Source: Labilithrix luteola
GTDB lineage: Bacteria > Myxococcota_A > Polyangia > Polyangiales > Polyangiaceae
Direction of reading: 5' to 3'
Length of the DNA: 7,913 bases
Assembly: GCA_026225435.1 (NCBI GenBank)
Contig: JAMFST010001186.1
Coordinates: 1 to 7,913 of the forward strand
The number at the start of each line of letters is the position of its first letter. Positions within the stretch are counted from its first letter, which is position 1. Below are positions 1 through 6,500 of this stretch, one piece after another. The notes under the pieces were generated by a model, which was not told where the DNA came from, did no database searches, and was given only the letters and a program-made list of their open reading frames with translations. The position numbers and the translations under genes are program-made.

Positions 1-1
1 C

Positions 2-115
2 CCTCCGCCCCCGAAGACGCGTCGGCGCGCGCAGCGGCTCGCCGTGGCGGCGGAGGACCTGGTCCTGACCGCACGGCTCGTCGCCTTTGGCTGGATGCGA
101 CGAGGCGAACACTAA
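2..115 (+). other. Open reading frame fragment ending in TAA, possible 3' end of an upstream gene
   Basis: The frame starting at base 2 is open from the window edge to TAA at 113-115 and has fairly high G/C at third codon positions for most of its length. The encoded end (EDLVLTARLVAFGWMRRGEH) matches nothing I recognise. The other two forward frames are poorer: one hits TGA at 66-68, the other has weaker third-position bias. The following ORF ends like a Ser/Thr kinase and lies in the same frame past this stop, so the stretch may be the end of an unrelated gene or part of a kinase gene disrupted near 113. The sequence to the left of the window would settle this. Confidence 0.2.
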
Positions 116-169
116 GCGGCGGTCGCAGCGGCGAACACCGCGGGCGCGATCTCCTCGACGACGGCGCTG

Positions 170-385
170 GTGGCGGCGACGCCGAGTGACGCGGCGGCCG
201 CTTCTGTCGTGGCCGTCATGGCCAGCGCACCGCCTCCGGCGACTCCCCCCACCGTCGACGCTCGGCGTGCGAGCGCTGCCCCCGCACGCGCGCCTCGCTC
301 CCGGCCGGTGAAGAAGCCCGACTGCACCAGCCCGTTCACCGTCACCGCCGACGGCATTCGCGTCCCGCGGCCGGAGTGCTTCTGA
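170..385 (+). CDS. Short ORF with a C-terminal tail like myxobacterial Ser/Thr protein kinases
   Basis: The ORF encodes 71 residues from a GTG at 170; the frame is open from 116, just after an in-frame TAA at 113-115. The first two thirds is a low-complexity Ala/Pro/Ser/Thr linker. The last ~23 residues (KKPDCTSPFTVTADGIRVPR, then PECF) have the pattern Cys, Pro-Phe/Tyr, Asp/Gly, Pro-Glu-Cys-hydrophobic-stop. From memory, this pattern ends many Polyangia membrane Ser/Thr kinases, where it follows a Pro/Ala linker after the transmembrane segment. No kinase domain or membrane segment is visible in the window. It is therefore either the displaced tail of an interrupted kinase gene or a small standalone secreted-type protein. 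Third codon positions are strongly G/C from 116 on, so bases 116-169 were probably also coding. The stop lies 2 nt before the next gene's preferred start, which fits one operon. The family link is moderately sure; the start is not. Confidence 0.45.
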   Translation: MAATPSDAAAASVVAVMASAPPPATPPTVDARRASAAPARAPRSRPVKKPDCTSPFTVTADGIRVPRPECF

Positions 386-387
386 GC

Positions 388-1263
388 GTGAGCCGCTTCC
401 GGAGCGCGGTACGTCTCGTCGCTGTCAGCGCAGCGGGGGCGGCAGGCTTCGTCTCGAGCTTCTTCGGGGCGCCCGCCCTCGCGCGCGCCGACGAGAAGGC
501 GGTGTGCTTCTCGAGCTACGTCGACGCGCAGCGCGATCGCAAGGACGGCCACCTGCGCAAGGCGGCGAGCGAGCTGACTCGCTGCGGCAGCTCGCTCTGC
601 CCGGGCGCCGTCCGCGACGACTGCGTGCGCTGGTACACCGAGGTGCAGGCGGCGACCCCCAGCCTGGTCGTCTCGTTCACCGATCGCGAAGGGCACGATC
701 GCAGCGACGTCACGCTCGGCGTCGATGGCGAGCGGCGGGCGACGAGCCTCGACGGTCGCGCGCTGGCCGTCGACCCCGGCGCGCACCGGCTGATCATCAC
801 GACGCCGCGCGGCGAGGCGTACTCCACCCGCGTGCTGGTGCGCGAAGGGGAGCACGATCGGCGCGTGATGGTGCAAGCCCCGGCGGCCTACGTCTCGGTC
901 GCCGGGAGCGTGCGCCCCGTCCCTCCCCTCGCCTGGGCGCTCGGCGGCGTGGGGCTCGCCGGTCTGGCGACGTGGGGCGGCTTCGGGCTGGCGGCGCTCT
1001 ACGCCCATCCCGGCCTCGAGAGCACCCTGTCGGCCTGCAAGCCGAGCTGCTCCTCGAGCGACGTGAGCACCGTGCGCACACGCTTCATCGTCGCCGACAT
1101 CGCCGGAGGCCTCGGGCTCGTCTCCCTCGCCGGCGCGGCCTTCGTCTTCTTCACCCGGCCGTCTCTCCGCGACCGGGCGGGCGACAGCGTCGGCTGGCGC
1201 TTCCAGCCCGACCTCGACGTCTCCGCCGGCGGCCTCCGCGGCGCGCTCCGCTGGTCCTTCTGA
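388..1263 (+). CDS. Exported PEGA-like protein with two C-terminal membrane segments
   Basis: This is a 291-residue protein of unknown function. Residues 1-34 form a signal peptide: basic start (SRFRSAVR), hydrophobic core and a signal peptidase I-type site after ALARA. Residues 35-90 are helical and hold four cysteines (40, 66, 71, 79), resembling the short TPR-like head of related myxobacterial proteins. Residues ~92-160 are beta-rich and end in DPGAHRLIITTPRGEAY, a PEGA-like signature of surface-layer or carbohydrate-associated repeats. Hydrophobic segments lie at about 180-205 and 233-256, separated by a loop with a CKPSC pair (217, 221); the protein ends in an aromatic residue. From memory, this architecture is common in Polyangia beside Ser/Thr kinase genes, in line with the tail just upstream. 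GTG 388 is preferred: GGAG at 373-376 lies 11 nt upstream and the previous stop 2 nt upstream. GTG 376 would add four residues. It overlaps the next gene by one base (TGATG). Confidence 0.82.
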   Translation: MSRFRSAVRLVAVSAAGAAGFVSSFFGAPALARADEKAVCFSSYVDAQRDRKDGHLRKAASELTRCGSSLCPGAVRDDCVRWYTEVQAATPSLVVSFTDREGHDRSDVTLGVDGERRATSLDGRALAVDPGAHRLIITTPRGEAYSTRVLVREGEHDRRVMVQAPAAYVSVAGSVRPVPPLAWALGGVGLAGLATWGGFGLAALYAHPGLESTLSACKPSCSSSDVSTVRTRFIVADIAGGLGLVSLAGAAFVFFTRPSLRDRAGDSVGWRFQPDLDVSAGGLRGALRWSF

Positions 1264-2318
1264 TGGCGACCGTCTCCGCGCGAATCCTGGCGGTGACGCT
1301 GGCGACGGCCTCTCTCGCGGCCTGCTCGCTCTTCGTTCCGCTCGACGACTACGATTCGCAATCGACCGACGCATCGGTCGCCGACGCTGCGCAGCCAGGT
1401 GACGCTGGCCCCCACGACGCGCGGGCCGACAGCGCACCGCCGGTGACCGACGCAGGATCGCTGTCGGCATACGCCCGCACGGTCCTCGCCGACCAGCCGC
1501 TCCTCTACGTGCGGCTCGACGACCCGCCCGACGCCTCGACGCCGACGCAGATCTTCATGAACGACGGCGTCGTGGACGCGAGCATCGTCAGCGGCGGCGC
1601 GTACCTCGCGTCCGCGGTGCAGCTCGGCGTCCCCGGCGCCATCGTCGGCGATCCCGACACGGCCGTGTACCTGAACGGGCAGCTCGGCGGGCAGCAGAAC
1701 GCCATCTCGCTGTCCGACAACGTCGACTACTCGTTCAAGGGGAAGGTCTCGTACAGCGTGGAGGTCTGGGCGCGGCCCGATCCGGCGCAGATCGCCGACG
1801 GCGGCTACGGCCGCTTCTGGAGCCGCGACGAGGGCTTCGACGCCAGCCGGCAAGCGTTCACCGCCGGCGTGAGCGGGGACAGCTTCTTCACCGAGCGCAT
1901 CACCAGCGGGGACGACACCCGCTTGCTGTACAAGTCGAGCGCGCTGCTCGATGGCACGGCGATCCCCTGGGTGCACGTCGTCGTGACCTACGATTCCATC
2001 ACGGCGAGGCTCGCGATCTACGTCAACGGCGCCGTCTTCGACAGCGTCGTCACCAACGGCGGATCGCTCGGCTTCCTGCAGGCGACCGAGCTGGTGCTCG
2101 GCGGCGAGCCGGGCACCACCGACAGCAACAACGACGAGCCCACCATCTACCTCGGCGCGCTCGACGAGTTTGCACTTTACGCGCAACCACTCGACGCTTC
2201 GGCCATCCTCCGCCACTACCAGGTCGGAATGGGCCTGCCCGTCACCGACGCTGGCTCACCGGCAGACGCCGGTGATGCCGACGCGGGCGACGATGCCGAC
2301 GCCGACGCGCAGCCTTAG
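1263..2318 (+). CDS. LamG-domain (concanavalin A-like) surface lipoprotein
   Basis: This is a 351-residue predicted lipoprotein. Residues 1-20 are a lipoprotein signal peptide, and the lipobox LAAC puts the lipidated cysteine at 21 (ASLAAC, then SLFVPLDDY). Residues ~30-65 are an acidic, Asp/Ala/Gly-rich linker. Residues ~68-320 match a LamG/concanavalin A-like jelly roll: YARTVLADQPLLYVRLDD at the start, VSYSVEVWARPD at 162-173, WVHVVVTYD at 235-243, IYVNGAVF at 251-258, and a closing strand YLGALDEFALYAQPLDASAI at 295-314. Such domains usually bind glycans or proteins; the ligand here cannot be read. The last ~24 residues are again an Asp/Ala/Gly run (DAGSPADAGDADAGDDADAD). Serine at +2 after the lipidated cysteine would fit outer-membrane sorting under the E. 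coli rule, which may not hold in myxobacteria. The ATG overlaps the upstream stop (TGATG), with no Shine-Dalgarno sequence, suggesting translational coupling. A longer open frame upstream of the ATG is an overlap shadow. Confidence 0.9.
   Translation: MATVSARILAVTLATASLAACSLFVPLDDYDSQSTDASVADAAQPGDAGPHDARADSAPPVTDAGSLSAYARTVLADQPLLYVRLDDPPDASTPTQIFMNDGVVDASIVSGGAYLASAVQLGVPGAIVGDPDTAVYLNGQLGGQQNAISLSDNVDYSFKGKVSYSVEVWARPDPAQIADGGYGRFWSRDEGFDASRQAFTAGVSGDSFFTERITSGDDTRLLYKSSALLDGTAIPWVHVVVTYDSITARLAIYVNGAVFDSVVTNGGSLGFLQATELVLGGEPGTTDSNNDEPTIYLGALDEFALYAQPLDASAILRHYQVGMGLPVTDAGSPADAGDADAGDDADADAQP
2256..2275. repeat. Perfect 8-bp stem-loop inside the 3' end of the lipoprotein gene
   Basis: TCACCGGC at 2256-2263 and its exact reverse complement GCCGGTGA at 2268-2275 flank the 4-base loop AGAC. 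The stem lies 41 bp before the lipoprotein stop and within the Asp/Ala-rich tail. It is not followed by a T-run on either strand, so it is not a classical intrinsic terminator. The minus-strand EcsC transcript would reach it about 57 nt after its stop, and no better terminator is visible between the convergent genes. It may simply be a by-product of GC-rich repetitive coding. Confidence 0.35.
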
Positions 2319-2331
2319 GCGCTAGCTCGGA

Positions 2332-3261
2332 TCAGTGAATGTCCGCCGCGCCCTTGGGTGCACGCGGAGTCGTACCCGCGCTGCTCGCCGCCGCCGCGCT
2401 CGCGGGCGGCGCAGATGCGCGCGCCGAGCGCTTCTTCTTGCCGATCCCGCGCAGGAGGAACTTCTCGCGGTAGGCCGACATGCCCGCCTGGAGGACGCCC
2501 ATCATCAGCCAGGTGTTCACCCCGCCGGTCGCTGCCGCGCCGACGGTGCCGAGGAGCTTCGAGCTCTTCTTCCCGGAGATCATCTGCGCGCCGCGCCGCA
2601 GAAGCTGCGCCGCCATCGGCAGGCTCACGCCGCGGAACCGGCGCGTCTCCCAGTGCCTCTTCATCGAGAGCGCGAGGTGCACCACCTCCTCGAGGCTGGC
2701 CGCCTTCGCGCTCGCCGCCGGCCCCAGCGCCGCCGCCAGCACCTTCACGATGAAGCTGCGCTCCGCCGGCAGCGACGGGTCGAAGCCGTAGTGCAGCGCG
2801 CACTCGTCGAGGCAGCGCAGCGCCATCCCGGTGATCAGCGGCAGGTCGGTGGTCGCGCCGACCAGACCGAAGGAGCCGGCGACGAGGCCGCTCCCCGCCG
2901 CCGCGAGCAGGTACTTCCCGCGGAGCGAGTCGGCCACCTCGTCGACCTCCCAGAGATCGAGCTTCTGCACGTCGGCGAGGCTCTTCACCCGCCGGTACCC
3001 GGCCTTGCGGAACGTCTCGACGACCCGCTGGGTGCTGAGCGTCTTCAAGGTGAGCGCGTGCAGGAGCGCGAGCGCGGTGCTGAGCGCGCGGGACAGCCGC
3101 TTGGCGGGGAGCGCCAGCGCATCCTGCTTTCCTTCTTGCCGCGCTTCGAGCGCGAGATGCGCCAGCGCCGACAAGGGGGTGAGCAGAGGGTTCGCGAACG
3201 CGGCGCGCGCCTCGCGGAGAGAGGTGCGCTCGTAGTGGGACCGCGGCTTCGGCGTCTTCAC
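2332..3261 (-). CDS. EcsC family protein
   Basis: This is a 309-residue protein that I assign to the EcsC family, named after the third gene of the Bacillus ecs locus; the family has no settled biochemical role. The diagnostic core is at residues ~120-163: a Gly/Ala-rich helix (AAAGSGLVAGSFGLVGATTD), then LPLITGMALRCLDECALHYG and FDP. This is the family pattern of a glycine-rich helix, Asp-hydrophobic-Pro, and Arg...Glu...Ala...Tyr-Gly-hydrophobic-Asp. A second Gly/Ala helical segment lies at ~238-262. The last ~40 residues are a basic then Ala/Pro/Ser-rich tail (IGKKKRSARASAPPASAAAA), probably disordered. No signal peptide is visible; the glycine-rich helices suggest peripheral or inner-leaflet membrane association. 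Start GTG 3261 is the first possible start, because an in-frame TGA lies three codons upstream; its ribosome-binding site is weak. It is the last gene of the minus-strand group, 139 bp after YihY, and converges with the lipoprotein gene across 13 bp. Confidence 0.88.
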   Translation of the reverse strand: MKTPKPRSHYERTSLREARAAFANPLLTPLSALAHLALEARQEGKQDALALPAKRLSRALSTALALLHALTLKTLSTQRVVETFRKAGYRRVKSLADVQKLDLWEVDEVADSLRGKYLLAAAGSGLVAGSFGLVGATTDLPLITGMALRCLDECALHYGFDPSLPAERSFIVKVLAAALGPAASAKAASLEEVVHLALSMKRHWETRRFRGVSLPMAAQLLRRGAQMISGKKSSKLLGTVGAAATGGVNTWLMMGVLQAGMSAYREKFLLRGIGKKKRSARASAPPASAAAASSAGTTPRAPKGAADIH

Positions 3262-3400
3262 GGACGTTCACCAAAGCAAACCGGGGACCACGCGTCGAGA
3301 CCGCTGCTTTCCCGCCGGCGCTGGCTCGACCGCCGGTGCATCTTGCCGCGCGGCTGGCCGAGCGGGGCAGTTCGGTCAGTCGGCGGTATCGACGTTTCCA
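3262..3400 (-). other. Intergenic region upstream of the EcsC gene, with an inverted repeat
   Basis: This 139-bp gap separates the YihY stop from the EcsC start. It contains a perfect 6-bp inverted repeat, CCGGCG at 3315-3320 and CGCCGG at 3331-3336, around a 10-base spacer. No T-run follows it, so a rho-independent terminator is not supported; a protein-binding site or weak attenuating hairpin is possible. I see no convincing sigma-70-type -35/-10 pair. The stretch nearest EcsC (about 3268-3285) is the least GC-rich part. Confidence 0.25.
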
Positions 3401-4324
3401 TCAGGGTGCCAGCCGCGCGTCGCGCTCGGCCTCGAAGCGAGCACGCAGGATCAGCAGGCGACGCTCGCCGACGAGGATGCCCGCCTCGACACCGACGAGG
3501 ATGGCCATCGCCAGCAGGTAGAGCGACATCAAGGTGACGCCGACCACCGCGAGGGTGCCGGTGTACGCGCTGCCGGTGCCGGAGGTCTGCACGTAGATCG
3601 TGTAGCCCCAGCCGAGGAGCCCCTCGAGCACCACGGCCACGAGCGCGCCGGGGAGCACGGCGATGCGCTTGCGCGCGCTCTTGGGCACGCCGGCGACGTA
3701 CAGACCGGCCATCAGGAGGAAGGCGACGACGGCGCTGGCGCCGATGCTGAGCGCGCCGCCGGCCGCGTGCGTGAGCCAGGTGGGCAGCTCCTGCCCGGTG
3801 AGGGCCGCGAGCTTGGAAGCGCCCCCGAAGATGAAGCCGAGCGCCGCGGCGCCCACCGAGAGGATCACGCAGCTGAAGATCGCCAGCAGGCGCTTCTTCC
3901 ACCACGGGCGCGAGGCGCCGACCTCGAGCTCGATGGCGTCGAAGATCGCCTGCACGCCGCTCGACGCGAGCCAGACGAAGGTCACGGCGGCGAAGAGCCC
4001 GACGCTCCCGCCGTTCCAGGCGGCGACGTCGGTGAGCTCCTTCTGAAGCATGTCGCGCATGGCCGGCGGCGTGGAGCCGAAGATCATCGCGTTGACCCCG
4101 CCGTTGGTGCTCGCCAGGCGCGCGGTCACCAGGCCGGCGACGGCGGCGATGGGGAGGATGGCGAGGAACAACCAGAAGGCGAGCTCCGCGGCCAGGCCGG
4201 TGGTGCGCGCACGCGACAGGCGCGCAAAAATGCCCTTGGCCGTGTCGCTGGTGAAGAGGCCGGGCACGCGCTGTCCGGTGGACGGCGGAGGCTCGGGCGC
4301 CGCGGGTGGAGGTCGGTGCGACAC
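3401..4324 (-). CDS. YihY/BrkB family polytopic inner-membrane protein
   Basis: This is a 307-residue integral membrane protein of the YihY/virulence factor BrkB family, often mislabelled ribonuclease BN and still without an agreed function. After a Pro-rich cytoplasmic head (~1-40) come about six hydrophobic segments near residues 46-68, 107-124, 147-167, 188-210, 222-240 and 256-282. Family landmarks are the first helix (AAELAFWLFLAILPIAAVAG), an Arg-Pro-Trp-Trp-Lys-Lys-Arg turn (139-145) before helix 3, LYVAGVPKSARKR into LPGALVAVVLEGLLGWGYTI, then SAYTGTLAVVGVTLMSLYLL and the closing VGVEAG. Length is usual for the family. Start GTG 4324 is chosen because AGGGGG at 4336-4331 sits 6 nt upstream. 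The ATG at 4450 would add 42 Ser/Thr/Arg-rich residues and lacks a good site. The gene lies 172 bp after the AsmA-like gene, so it may have its own promoter. The neighbourhood suggests an envelope role, which is inference. Confidence 0.9.
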   Translation of the reverse strand: MSHRPPPAAPEPPPSTGQRVPGLFTSDTAKGIFARLSRARTTGLAAELAFWLFLAILPIAAVAGLVTARLASTNGGVNAMIFGSTPPAMRDMLQKELTDVAAWNGGSVGLFAAVTFVWLASSGVQAIFDAIELEVGASRPWWKKRLLAIFSCVILSVGAAALGFIFGGASKLAALTGQELPTWLTHAAGGALSIGASAVVAFLLMAGLYVAGVPKSARKRIAVLPGALVAVVLEGLLGWGYTIYVQTSGTGSAYTGTLAVVGVTLMSLYLLAMAILVGVEAGILVGERRLLILRARFEAERDARLAP

Positions 4325-4330
4325 GATGGT

Positions 4331-4336
4331 CCCCCT
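4331..4336 (-). promoter_or_regulatory. Ribosome binding site for the YihY-family gene
   Basis: On the minus strand the bases read AGGGGG, 6 nt before GTG 4324-4322. It is the clearest Shine-Dalgarno-like site of the minus-strand genes and decides the start against the longer reading frame beginning at 4450. Confidence 0.6.
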
Positions 4337-4355
4337 GCTCACCCGGCTAATCCCG

Positions 4356-4378
4356 GAGTTTCCCGCGCGCGCGAACTC
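4356..4378. repeat. Inverted repeat around an alternating CG tract upstream of YihY
   Basis: The arms GAGTT (4356-4360) and AACTC (4374-4378) flank a 13-base spacer that contains ten bases of alternating C and G (4364-4373). It lies 32 bp before the chosen YihY start, in the 172-bp region (4325-4496) that otherwise shows no gene and no clear promoter. It could be an operator or a Z-DNA-prone tract, but the arms are only 5 bp and chance is a real alternative. Confidence 0.22.
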
Positions 4379-4496
4379 GCCCGACGATTGCCGGGTCGGG
4401 TCGGTGGACGAGGTTCGGAGCGAGGTGGAGCTGGGAGCAGTGGCGGCCATGTGCCCCGCTCTGCAGCGCCCATGCCGGCGTCACGCTCGAGCCGGT

Positions 4497-6500
4497 TCAC
4501 TTGCAAGGCGCCGCGCCGGCGAACCAGTCGCGTGCGTTCAGCAGCACCAGCGAGGCGCCCTTCTGCCGACCGTCGACGCCCACGGCGAAGGGGCCCGACG
4601 TGATGAGCACGCACGTCTTCGGTGTGCTCCCCGCATCAGGGGTCGAGCCCGACCCCGGATGCACGTGGAGGAAGGCGCGCGTGTCGAGCTCCGACGCGGT
4701 GACGACGAGGTTATCCATGTCGAAGGAGCCCGGCCCGACCGCGAGGTGCGCGCGCCCACGGGCGTTGCCGAGCGTGAGCACGGTGTGCACCCAGCCGGGG
4801 ATCGTCCCCTGATCGGCGAGGAAGAGGAGCACCGGGCGCGCATCGGCCGACTGCACGTCGACATCGGTCTCCGCGCGGACCCCTTTCTGCCAGCTCAGCT
4901 GCGTCTTGCTCAGCTCCGCGCGCCCCCACCAGGGCCCGTCGCTCTGCCCGTCGACGCGTACGTCGCGAGCCTCGGCGCGCGAGCCGCTCAGATCCGCCTG
5001 CCCCTTGTCGAGGTCGAACGAGACGACCTTCGCGTCGACGGCGACACCGGCGGCGACGTGCGTCCCGTTGGCGACGACCGCGAGCGGCCCGTGGAGCGAC
5101 AGCTCGCCACGGCCCGTGGTCCACACCGGCTCGAGCTCGCCGTGGAGCCGCCCGTGCAGCTCGCCGCGCGCCACGGTGAGCTTGTCGGAGCCGAGGATCG
5201 CGTTCCACGTCTCGACGTGCGGGATCGACAGATCCCCGACGTCGACCGCCATCGCTGGCTTGAGCGCGACCCGGTCGAGCGCGCGCGTCCCCACGTCGAG
5301 ATCGAAGGCCAGCGACGGCGCCTCCGCCAGCGGAACCCCCTTGTCGGTGCGGACCGACAGGTGCGTCGCGTCGGCGCGCACATGCGTGTCGTCCCCCTCG
5401 ATGCGCAGGCGCAGCAGCAGGTCCGAGCTGGTGTCGACGCCACCGAGCGACGCGGTCACGCCCTGCGACTCGAGGGTCATCTCGCTCGCGGGCTGCAGCA
5501 CGCCGTCGCCGATGACCAGATCGAGCCTCATCGCCCCCGCCCCGCCATGCACGGCCAGCGGCGTCCTGCGCGTGTAGTAGTTGACCGCCTCGAGGTTCGG
5601 CACCGAGCCCGTGCCGTGGACATCGGCGGAGAGGAAGTCGAGCAGCTTGGCGCCCGGCGCCGTCTGCAGATCGACCGGACCGATGGTGGCGAACACGTCG
5701 CCGACGAGGTGCTCGGCCAGCGGCACCTGCCCCGCGGTAACGTCCAGCCCGCGCGAGACGAGGTGCACCGGCCCGACCGACAGCGACTGCGTCGGCACCA
5801 GCGCGAAGCCTCCGCTCACCTCACCGTCGCCGTCGACCTTGTGATCCTCCACCCAGATCTGCTGCAGGTGGCTCACCTCGGCGTCGTCGATGGCGATCTT
5901 CCACACGTCGAGCATCGGCCCTTCGACGGGTGGCGACGGCGGGTCGGGCGCCAGCGGCGGGAACGGCCGGTCGGCGATCGGCGGGAGCGCGGCGACGTAG
6001 CGCGGATCGCCGTCGAAGTACGCCGCCGGCAGGCGACGACGGAGGCGGAACTTCGCGCCGCTCGCCCGCACGTAGGTCGCGTGGAAGAACTTCCCGAACA
6101 GATCGAACAGCGCGATCTTCGCATCGGCGCTCTCGACATCGAGCGTCCACTCGAGGTTGTCGTCGCTGCCACGCAGGTGGAGCCCCTCGACGTGCGCGTG
6201 CCCCGGCCACCAGCTGTGCACAGAGCGGTAGTCCATCACCACGCTGTCCGGCCGGCTGCTCACCACCTTGGCCAGCAGCTTGGTGGAGAAGAACAGGTTC
6301 ATCGCCACCACCAGCAGCAGCCACGCCACGAAGGCCGCCCAGGCGAGGTGCAAAAGGATCAGCCCGGCGGCAAATGCGCCACTCGGCCGGCGCGCGTCCG
6401 GTCCAGCTGGAGGCGGCGGCGCGGACGACCGGCGCCGCTTTTGTTCAGGATCGTCGAGACCGAGGAGATCCGGCGGCAGGTCGGGAGCGAGGGTGGACAT
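4497..6500 (-). CDS. AsmA/DUF748-like bitopic envelope protein
   Basis: This is a 667-residue protein. Residues 1-42 are a Pro/Arg-rich cytoplasmic head (KRRRSSAPPPPAGP), followed by one long hydrophobic segment at ~43-71 and a large, mostly beta-rich extracytoplasmic part. The fold-level signs are repeated short amphipathic strands with periodic Gly/Asp turns, such as GRGELSLHGPLAVVANGTHV at 463-482, and repeated phrases of the type 'VxxLxLxG'. This resembles AsmA-like/DUF748 proteins, whose larger members (YhdP, TamB, YdbH) bridge the periplasm and help move phospholipids to the outer membrane. That match is by architecture, not a diagnostic motif. The only two cysteines, 630 and 666, lie at the C-terminal end and could form a disulfide. 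ATG 6500 is chosen because the hydrophobic anchor follows directly; the open frame continues to 6725 but overlaps glycosylase coding. It overlaps the glycosylase gene by 56 bp, with no strong ribosome-binding site, so coupling is possible. Confidence 0.72.
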   Translation of the reverse strand: MSTLAPDLPPDLLGLDDPEQKRRRSSAPPPPAGPDARRPSGAFAAGLILLHLAWAAFVAWLLLVVAMNLFFSTKLLAKVVSSRPDSVVMDYRSVHSWWPGHAHVEGLHLRGSDDNLEWTLDVESADAKIALFDLFGKFFHATYVRASGAKFRLRRRLPAAYFDGDPRYVAALPPIADRPFPPLAPDPPSPPVEGPMLDVWKIAIDDAEVSHLQQIWVEDHKVDGDGEVSGGFALVPTQSLSVGPVHLVSRGLDVTAGQVPLAEHLVGDVFATIGPVDLQTAPGAKLLDFLSADVHGTGSVPNLEAVNYYTRRTPLAVHGGAGAMRLDLVIGDGVLQPASEMTLESQGVTASLGGVDTSSDLLLRLRIEGDDTHVRADATHLSVRTDKGVPLAEAPSLAFDLDVGTRALDRVALKPAMAVDVGDLSIPHVETWNAILGSDKLTVARGELHGRLHGELEPVWTTGRGELSLHGPLAVVANGTHVAAGVAVDAKVVSFDLDKGQADLSGSRAEARDVRVDGQSDGPWWGRAELSKTQLSWQKGVRAETDVDVQSADARPVLLFLADQGTIPGWVHTVLTLGNARGRAHLAVGPGSFDMDNLVVTASELDTRAFLHVHPGSGSTPDAGSTPKTCVLITSGPFAVGVDGRQKGASLVLLNARDWFAGAAPCK

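Noticed and set aside
504..1262. Upstream extension of the lipoprotein reading frame
   Set aside because: It is Arg-rich out-of-frame reading of the PEGA-like gene. The lipoprotein signal peptide starts exactly at ATG 1263.
112..1470. 452-codon open frame on the minus strand opposite the PEGA-like gene
   Set aside because: It is low-complexity Arg/Ala/Glu-rich sequence with no recognisable feature, while the plus strand shows a signal peptide, a PEGA-like domain and membrane segments.
999..2216. 405-codon open frame on the minus strand opposite the lipoprotein gene
   Set aside because: It has shadow-type composition; the lipobox and LamG motifs are on the plus strand.
3315..3336. Inverted repeat between YihY and EcsC as a rho-independent terminator
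   Set aside because: The stem is only 6 bp with a 10-base loop, and no T-run follows on either strand.
2315..3537. Long frames overlapping the EcsC gene on both strands
   Set aside because: They are Arg/Ala-rich with no features; the frame 3261-2332 carries the EcsC pattern.
4325..4450. Longer YihY start at ATG 4450
   Set aside because: It adds 42 Ser/Thr/Arg-rich residues not expected before the family core and lacks a good ribosome-binding site. GTG 4324 has AGGGGG at ideal spacing.
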